Assembly (NCBI GenBank): GCA_035298385.1
Contig: DATGYC010000335.1
Span: forward strand, 1 to 5,893
From: DATGYC01 sp035298385
GTDB lineage: Bacteria; Bacillota; Sulfobacillia; Symbiobacteriales; Symbiobacteriaceae
Length of the DNA: 5,893 bases
Direction of reading: 5' to 3'
In this document: piece after piece, positions 1 to 3,511 of the stretch
Layout: each line of letters opens with the position of its first letter
Numbering within the stretch: position 1 is the first letter of the stretch
Notes under the pieces: generated by a model
Seen by the model: the letters and a program-made list of their open reading frames with translations, nothing else
Databases searched by the model: none
What the model was told of the DNA's origin: nothing
Position numbers and translations under genes: made by a program

Positions 1-1
1 C

Positions 2-73
2 CATTTCGCCCCGCTGCAGCGGCCTGCGGTCTTTAACGGCGCCATGCTTGCCTTTCTGGGGCGAGTCCTGTAA
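2..73 (+). CDS. C-terminal end of a probable alpha/beta hydrolase (partial)
   Basis: Only the last 23 codons and a TAA stop are in the window. The frame reads His-Phe-Ala-Pro-Leu-Gln-Arg-Pro, then Val-Phe-Asn, then a hydrophobic helix Ala-Met-Leu-Ala-Phe-Leu. This resembles the end of alpha/beta hydrolases of the haloperoxidase/esterase type, where the catalytic His sits in a 'GHF.P...P..FN..L..FL' context. On that reading the first codon here (CAT, 2-4) would be the catalytic His, and base 1 (c) fits the third base of a preceding Gly codon. The other two plus frames do not read as a recognisable protein end. The substrate cannot be told. The gene converges on the chemotaxis gene and ends at a shared hairpin. 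The family call rests on a short tail only. Confidence 0.5.
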   Translation, partial: HFAPLQRPAVFNGAMLAFLGRVL

Positions 74-83
74 CAAATGAAGA

Positions 84-120
84 GAGACGGGCGCTCCTCC
101 GCACGAGGGGCGCCCGTCTC
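84..120. terminator. Strong hairpin terminator between convergent genes
   Basis: An 11-bp perfect stem (84-94 with 110-120) is extended by five more pairs, one of them T-G, around a 5-base loop at 100-104. On the minus strand the stem starts one base after the chemotaxis gene's stop codon and is followed by a moderately T-rich tail (TCTTCATTTGTT), so it fits best as that gene's intrinsic terminator. On the plus strand the tail (ATTATG) is poor, but the hairpin lies 10 bases after the hydrolase stop and may serve both genes. Confidence 0.8.
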
Positions 121-121
121 A

Positions 122-1798
122 TTATGCCTGCTCCTTCAGCGACGCCTGCAACGAGCCCGCCAGGGCCGCTAGATCGGTCGAGGCCTCCGCCGTCGCCTTG
201 ACGGCGGTCAGCACCTCGCCCAGGTCCAGCCCCACCTGCTGCAGCATCGAGCCGACGTCAGCCGTCACCGTGCCCGCCTGGTGGAGGGCCGTCATCACCG
301 ACTCCCCACCGGCCGACATCTCCTCGGCGGCGGCGCTGTTCTCCTCGCTGACAGCGGCGACCTGGCTGATCGCCTGCCGGACGAGGTCGCTGCCGGAGGC
401 GAGGCGCTCGGTCTTGGTCAGGATCGTGCGCACCTGCTCCTCGGTGCGCTGGCTCGAGAGCCGGATCGCATCGAGGGCGCCCGCCGCCTCCCGGGAGAGC
501 TGGGTCAACTGCGTCGCCTGTTCGGTCCCGCCCTCGATCTTGCGGACCGACTCGGCGATGCCGCGCTGGATCTGCTCGATCAGGGTGCCGATCTCGCCCG
601 AGGCCTTGGCCGAGCGCTCCGCCAGCTTGCGCACCTCATCGGCGACGACCGCAAAGCCGCGGCCGTGCTCGCCTGCCCGAGCCGCCTCGATGGCGGCGTT
701 GAGGGCTAGCAGGTTCGTCTGCTCGGCGATCTCGGTGATCGTGTTGACGATCGTGCCGATGTGGGCGGAGGAGGCGCCAAGGGCGCTGACGGAGAGGGCG
801 GCGCTCTGCACGGTGGTGCTGAGCGATTCGATGCCGTAGAGGGTCTTCGTAACGGCGTCGGCGCCCTGGCCGGCCACGCGGGTCGCCTCTTGGGCGAGGT
901 GGCCCATCGTGTCGGCCTCGTGGGCGACCTCGTCGAGCGAGCCGACCATCTCCTCGATCGCCTCCGAGGAGCGGGTCATCTCGGTGGCCTGCTGCTGGGC
1001 GCCCTCCGCCACCTGACCGATCGAGGTGGCGAGTTGCTCGAGGACCAGCGTCGCCTCCTTCAGGGCGCCGTTCTGCTCCTGGCCGCCCTGCTCAAGCCGG
1101 GCGATGAGCGCCTGGAAGGAGCCCTCCAGCCGGCGCTGCGCACCGGCGCTCTGCCTCTGCAGCGCTGCGGAGGAGCTGGTCAGGGAGTGGGCGGTCACCC
1201 CGACCTGACGAAGGAGGGCGTCCAGCTTCGTGATCATCTGTGTCTGTTCATCCGCCTTGCGCTGCTTATCCTTGGCGGAGCGCTGGGTCACGGCGATCAG
1301 GATGGCGGTGACGAAGAGGGAGAGGACGGTCTGACCGATAACTATCTCTACCTTCCCCGCGGTAGGCATCTGAAGCAGGAGGAAGGAGGAGACGATGCCG
1401 AGGATGATCGAGGCCGCGGCAGCCAGGATGGAGATCAATAGGTCGGTGTAGACGACCGAGAAGGCGACGGGGATCAGCCATAGATGGTAGCTGGTGCCGT
1501 GCGGATCCCCTTCGACCTGGGCTTGGATGAACATGATGGTCAGGATCATCGCCATGGTCAGCAGGCGCAGCGGCCGGCCGCGCAGTCCCAAGCGGGCGGC
1601 CACCGTCGGGATGACCGTCAGGCTGGAGGCGACGACGACCGTGATCCCATACTCGACCCAGGAGAGGGGGAGCATGCCGACCAGCTTTAGAAGGAGCATG
1701 AGGGAGAAGAGTGCGATCAGAATCCGCCACTGCACGTGCACGGCCCACTGATCGAGGTCGTTACGGTCGAGCCCAAAGAGGCTGTAGTCCGGTTTCAT
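122..1798 (-). CDS. Membrane-bound methyl-accepting chemotaxis protein
   Basis: A 558-residue chemoreceptor that should signal to CheA/CheW and control motility. Residues about 24-171 hold roughly six hydrophobic helices (near 24-45, 48-67, 77-95, 105-118, 119-142 and 150-171) with only short loops, so there is no sizeable extracytoplasmic ligand domain. From about 185 to the end the protein is an alpha-helical coiled coil typical of the MCP signalling domain. The conserved hairpin tip lies at about 356-396 (EIAEQTNLLALNAA, then the EAARAGE-GRGFAVVADEVRKLAERS pattern). I see no clear HAMP domain between the last membrane helix and the coiled coil. The ATG start at 1798-1796 has an AAGGA ribosome binding site (plus-strand 1809-1813) 10 bases upstream and a good promoter just before it. 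It is transcribed divergently from the nitrite reductase operon. The ligand is unknown; sensing of a membrane or redox state is only a guess. Confidence 0.93.
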   Translation of the reverse strand: MKPDYSLFGLDRNDLDQWAVHVQWRILIALFSLMLLLKLVGMLPLSWVEYGITVVVASSLTVIPTVAARLGLRGRPLRLLTMAMILTIMFIQAQVEGDPHGTSYHLWLIPVAFSVVYTDLLISILAAAASIILGIVSSFLLLQMPTAGKVEIVIGQTVLSLFVTAILIAVTQRSAKDKQRKADEQTQMITKLDALLRQVGVTAHSLTSSSAALQRQSAGAQRRLEGSFQALIARLEQGGQEQNGALKEATLVLEQLATSIGQVAEGAQQQATEMTRSSEAIEEMVGSLDEVAHEADTMGHLAQEATRVAGQGADAVTKTLYGIESLSTTVQSAALSVSALGASSAHIGTIVNTITEIAEQTNLLALNAAIEAARAGEHGRGFAVVADEVRKLAERSAKASGEIGTLIEQIQRGIAESVRKIEGGTEQATQLTQLSREAAGALDAIRLSSQRTEEQVRTILTKTERLASGSDLVRQAISQVAAVSEENSAAAEEMSAGGESVMTALHQAGTVTADVGSMLQQVGLDLGEVLTAVKATAEASTDLAALAGSLQASLKEQA

Positions 1799-1836
1799 CG
1801 CTGGCCTGTCCTTCCATTTCGCCGAATGCAGGTAGA

Positions 1837-1865
1837 ATCATACCAGTTTTTGTATAATACATCAA
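1837..1865 (-). promoter_or_regulatory. Sigma-A/sigma-70 promoter of the chemotaxis gene
   Basis: Read on the minus strand, TTGATG (1865-1860) is followed after exactly 17 bases by TATGAT (1842-1837). A TGG just before the -10 box makes it an extended -10. Predicted transcription starts near 1830, giving a leader of about 31 bases with the AAGGA ribosome binding site at plus-strand 1809-1813. I looked for a motility-sigma (TAAA...GCCGATAA) promoter and did not see one. Confidence 0.7.
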
Positions 1866-1892
1866 CTATCTTAAATCATAATTCAGGTGAAC

Positions 1893-1925
1893 GACTAGGG
1901 CGCCCCTTGTTGGAGGCGCCCAGTC
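1893..1925. terminator. Terminator-like hairpin in the divergent region (owner unclear)
   Basis: A perfect 7-bp GC stem (GGGCGCC at 1898-1904, GGCGCCC at 1915-1921) is extended outward by four pairs (GACT 1893-1896, AGTC 1922-1925) across one bulged A at 1897. The plus-strand tail is TGTTTACC, so only weakly T-rich. The stem core resembles the terminator at 84-120. A terminator between two divergent promoters has no obvious job, so this may end a short transcript, block antisense transcription or be a protein-binding site. Confidence 0.5.
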
Positions 1926-1990
1926 TGTTTACCATCATCCAACAAAGTTTTTTCCTGGTTTTAGACACCCCCCAACGCTTTCCATTTTTC

Positions 1991-2006
1991 CGTGATATTA
2001 GTCACA
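1991..2006. promoter_or_regulatory. CRP/FNR-family operator candidate
   Basis: The 16-mer CGTGATATTAGTCACA contains GTGA-N6-TCAC and differs at one end base from the CRP consensus TGTGA-N6-TCACA. The symmetry continues outward as TTT (1987-1989) and AAA (2008-2010). The centre is at 1998.5. If it acts as a class II activator site (centre near -41.5), transcription of the copper operon would start near 2040, where TACTTT (2028-2033) is a weak -10. The half-site is CRP-like, not the FNR/DNR TTGAT type. Which regulator binds cannot be told from the sequence. Confidence 0.55.
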
Positions 2007-2040
2007 AAAACCGCGGACACCTTATGTTACTTTGAAGCCA

Positions 2041-2085
2041 CGGCCCTATTGACAGATTCCGACTAGTACCCATCATCTAGGGCCG
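2041..2085 (+). repeat. 8-bp inverted repeat around the operon promoter
   Basis: CGGCCCTA (2041-2048) and TAGGGCCG (2078-2085) are perfect reverse complements separated by 29 bases. The spacer holds the TTGACA and CATCAT elements. In DNA this could be an operator flanking the promoter. In RNA, if transcription starts near 2040, it would form a hairpin at the very 5' end of the message. Confidence 0.55.
2049..2076 (+). promoter_or_regulatory. Possible promoter of the copper nitrite reductase operon
   Basis: A perfect -35 hexamer TTGACA (2049-2054) is followed after 16 bases by CATCAT (2071-2076), which matches four of six -10 consensus bases. The predicted start is near 2083, giving a leader of about 34 bases before the first operon gene. 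The -10 is weak, which would suit an activated or repressed promoter. An upstream start near 2040, driven by the palindrome at 1991-2006, is a rival reading. Confidence 0.45.
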
Positions 2086-2108
2086 GTTCCTAACTACTCC
2101 CTAGGAGG
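2077..2108 (+). promoter_or_regulatory. Inverted repeat overlapping the nirK Shine-Dalgarno sequence
   Basis: CTAGGG (2077-2082) is the exact reverse complement of CCCTAG (2099-2104), with a 16-base loop. The right arm overlaps the first two bases of a perfect AGGAGG Shine-Dalgarno sequence at 2103-2108, which sits 8 bases before the ATG at 2117. The left arm is shared with the 2041-2085 repeat, so the two RNA hairpins could not form together. Confidence 0.45.
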
Positions 2109-2116
2109 TATTCCTT

Positions 2117-3496
2117 ATGACTCGGACCCCTGGTTTGCGTTCGCTTCGGACCGGCGTCGCGCTGGTCGCTGGAAGCCTGCTGTTGGTTGCGCCTGCCTTC
2201 GCTTCCCCGAGCGCCCCGGTCAACCCCGCCGCCCCGGTCGTGACCCATGACGCTGTGAAGGTCCAGACGGAGGTGCCCGCGGCCATCCCGTTCAATCCGG
2301 CGGCCCCGCCCCAGCCGCAGCAGGGCAAGGTGGTTGAGGTCACCCTGAACGCCATGCGGGCCAAGGTGGAGTTGAAGCCCGGTGAGTTCCAGGAGGTCTG
2401 GACCTTTGGCGGCCAGGTGCCCTCGCCCACGATTCGGGTCCACCAGGGCGACACGGTGAAGATCACGCTGAACAACAAGGACCCGGAGATGGCGCACGGC
2501 CTGGACTTCCATGCCGGCCAGATGGACTCGGGCACCTTCCACAAGCCGATCCAGCCGGGCGAGAGCGCGACCTTCACCTTCAAGGCCGACTACCCGGGCG
2601 TCTTCTACTACCACTGCAGCGCGGGTCCGGTGCTGATGCACATCGCCAATGGCATGTTCGGCGCCGTGATCGTCGACCCGCCCGGCTACAAGCCGGCCGG
2701 CAAGGAGTACGTGCTGATCCAGCATGAGTGGTACGAGAACCTGACCGACCTGAACAGCCTGCTCTCGGGTGCGCCGAAGGCGATGGCCTTCAACGGCGTG
2801 CCGACCCAGTACCTGACCAAGCCGCTGACCGCGGCCCCGGGCGAACGGGTCCGCTTCTACTTTGTCGATGCTGGCCCGAACCACTTCTCGGCCTTCCACG
2901 TCATCGGCACGATCTTCGATAAGGTCTACCAGGATGGCAACCCGGAGAACGCCCTCACCGGCGTGCAGACGATCGCTGTACCGCCGGGCGGCGCCCTGAT
3001 TACGGAGCTGGTGGCCGATACCGGCACCTACCCGATCCTGACCCACGTGATGAAGGATGCCACCCTTGGCGCCCTCGGGCTGCTCCAGGTGGGCGCCCCG
3101 GCGGCCGGTCATGACCCGGCTGCTCACGGCGGTGGCACCACCCCGACGCCCACCCCGACGCCCACCCCGACCCCGACGCCGACCCCGACGCCGGCTCCGG
3201 TTGGCGGCGACACCATCGCGCTGAACACCTTCCTCTTCAGCCCGAGCACCCTCACGGTCAAGGCTGGCACGACGGTCACGTGGGTCAACAACGATGACGC
3301 CGACCACACCGTCACGGACGCTGACGCTGCCAATCCGGCAGACCGCCTCTTCGACTCCTCCGGTCAGAAGGAGGGCAAGACGATGCAGGTCATGAAGAAG
3401 GGCGACACGTTCTCCTTCACCTTCACCAAGCCGGGCGTCTACCACTATAAGTGCCTTGTCCATCCCTTCATGACCGGCACCATCGTGGTGCAGTAA
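2117..3496 (+). CDS. nirK: Copper nitrite reductase with C-terminal cupredoxin domain
   Basis: A 459-residue exported NO-forming nitrite reductase (nitrite to nitric oxide). Residues 1-29 are a Sec signal peptide with likely cleavage after AFA; there is no lipobox. The two-cupredoxin NirK core spans about 70-325. Type 1 copper ligands are His127, Cys167, His175 and Met180. Type 2 ligands are His132, His166 and His310. The catalytic pair is Asp130 and His261. The HCSAGPVLMHIANGM segment resembles Neisseria AniA more than Alcaligenes-type NirK. A Pro-Thr linker (343-359) leads to a plastocyanin-like domain (about 364-459) with its own type 1 site: His397, Cys446, His449, Met452. By inference this domain is a tethered electron donor. 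AGGAGG lies 8 bases before the ATG. The next gene starts 15 bases after the stop. The core is a paralogue of the second half of that gene. Confidence 0.93.
   Translation: MTRTPGLRSLRTGVALVAGSLLLVAPAFASPSAPVNPAAPVVTHDAVKVQTEVPAAIPFNPAAPPQPQQGKVVEVTLNAMRAKVELKPGEFQEVWTFGGQVPSPTIRVHQGDTVKITLNNKDPEMAHGLDFHAGQMDSGTFHKPIQPGESATFTFKADYPGVFYYHCSAGPVLMHIANGMFGAVIVDPPGYKPAGKEYVLIQHEWYENLTDLNSLLSGAPKAMAFNGVPTQYLTKPLTAAPGERVRFYFVDAGPNHFSAFHVIGTIFDKVYQDGNPENALTGVQTIAVPPGGALITELVADTGTYPILTHVMKDATLGALGLLQVGAPAAGHDPAAHGGGTTPTPTPTPTPTPTPTPTPAPVGGDTIALNTFLFSPSTLTVKAGTTVTWVNNDDADHTVTDADAANPADRLFDSSGQKEGKTMQVMKKGDTFSFTFTKPGVYHYKCLVHPFMTGTIVVQ
2231..3091 (+). repeat. Duplicated NirK cassette, copy 1
   Basis: Codons 39-325 of the first operon gene align without any gap to codons 405-691 of the second, at a constant offset of 2493 bases. 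By hand count about 197 of 287 residues are identical (about 69%). The longest identical DNA run I found is 37 bases (2660-2696). Outside these limits the proteins are unrelated in architecture. Confidence 0.9.
3143..3193 (+). repeat. Pro-Thr linker-coding repeat
   Basis: Eight consecutive Pro-Thr codon pairs plus a closing Pro (residues 343-359), built from CCG/CCC and ACG/ACC codons with a partial 12-base periodicity. It encodes an extended linker between the NirK core and the C-terminal cupredoxin. The synonymous codon mixing argues against very recent slippage, but copy number may vary between strains. Confidence 0.9.
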
Positions 3497-3511
3497 GGGA
3501 GGCGACAGAAG

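Larger units (their letters stand above)
1799..2116. other. Divergent intergenic control region
   Basis: This 318-base gap lies between the chemotaxis gene and the copper operon. It is clearly AT-richer than the flanking genes, with several A/T runs. It contains the minus-strand promoter, a terminator-like hairpin, a CRP/FNR-like palindrome, a plus-strand promoter candidate and two overlapping inverted repeats, each listed separately. A plus-strand open frame crosses part of it (GTG at 1736 to 2035), but it starts antisense to the chemotaxis gene, has no ribosome binding site and resembles nothing I know. I find no supported gene here. Confidence 0.85.

Noticed and set aside
761..1441. 226-codon plus-strand frame antisense to the chemotaxis gene
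   Set aside because: Low-complexity Gly/Leu/Arg shadow of the MCP coiled coil, without motifs or a ribosome binding site.
1837..1900. A motility-sigma (sigma-28/sigma-D) promoter for the chemotaxis gene
   Set aside because: No TAAA plus GCCGATAA pair at suitable spacing; the TTGATG-17-TGGTATGAT match is much better.
1736..2035. 99-codon plus-strand frame crossing the divergent region
   Set aside because: It starts at GTG antisense to the chemotaxis gene with no ribosome binding site, crosses promoter and operator elements, and resembles no known protein.
3143..3193. Short direct repeats considered as a possible CRISPR or mobile-element trace
   Set aside because: They are in-frame Pro-Thr codons of a protein linker, with no spacers and no terminal repeats.
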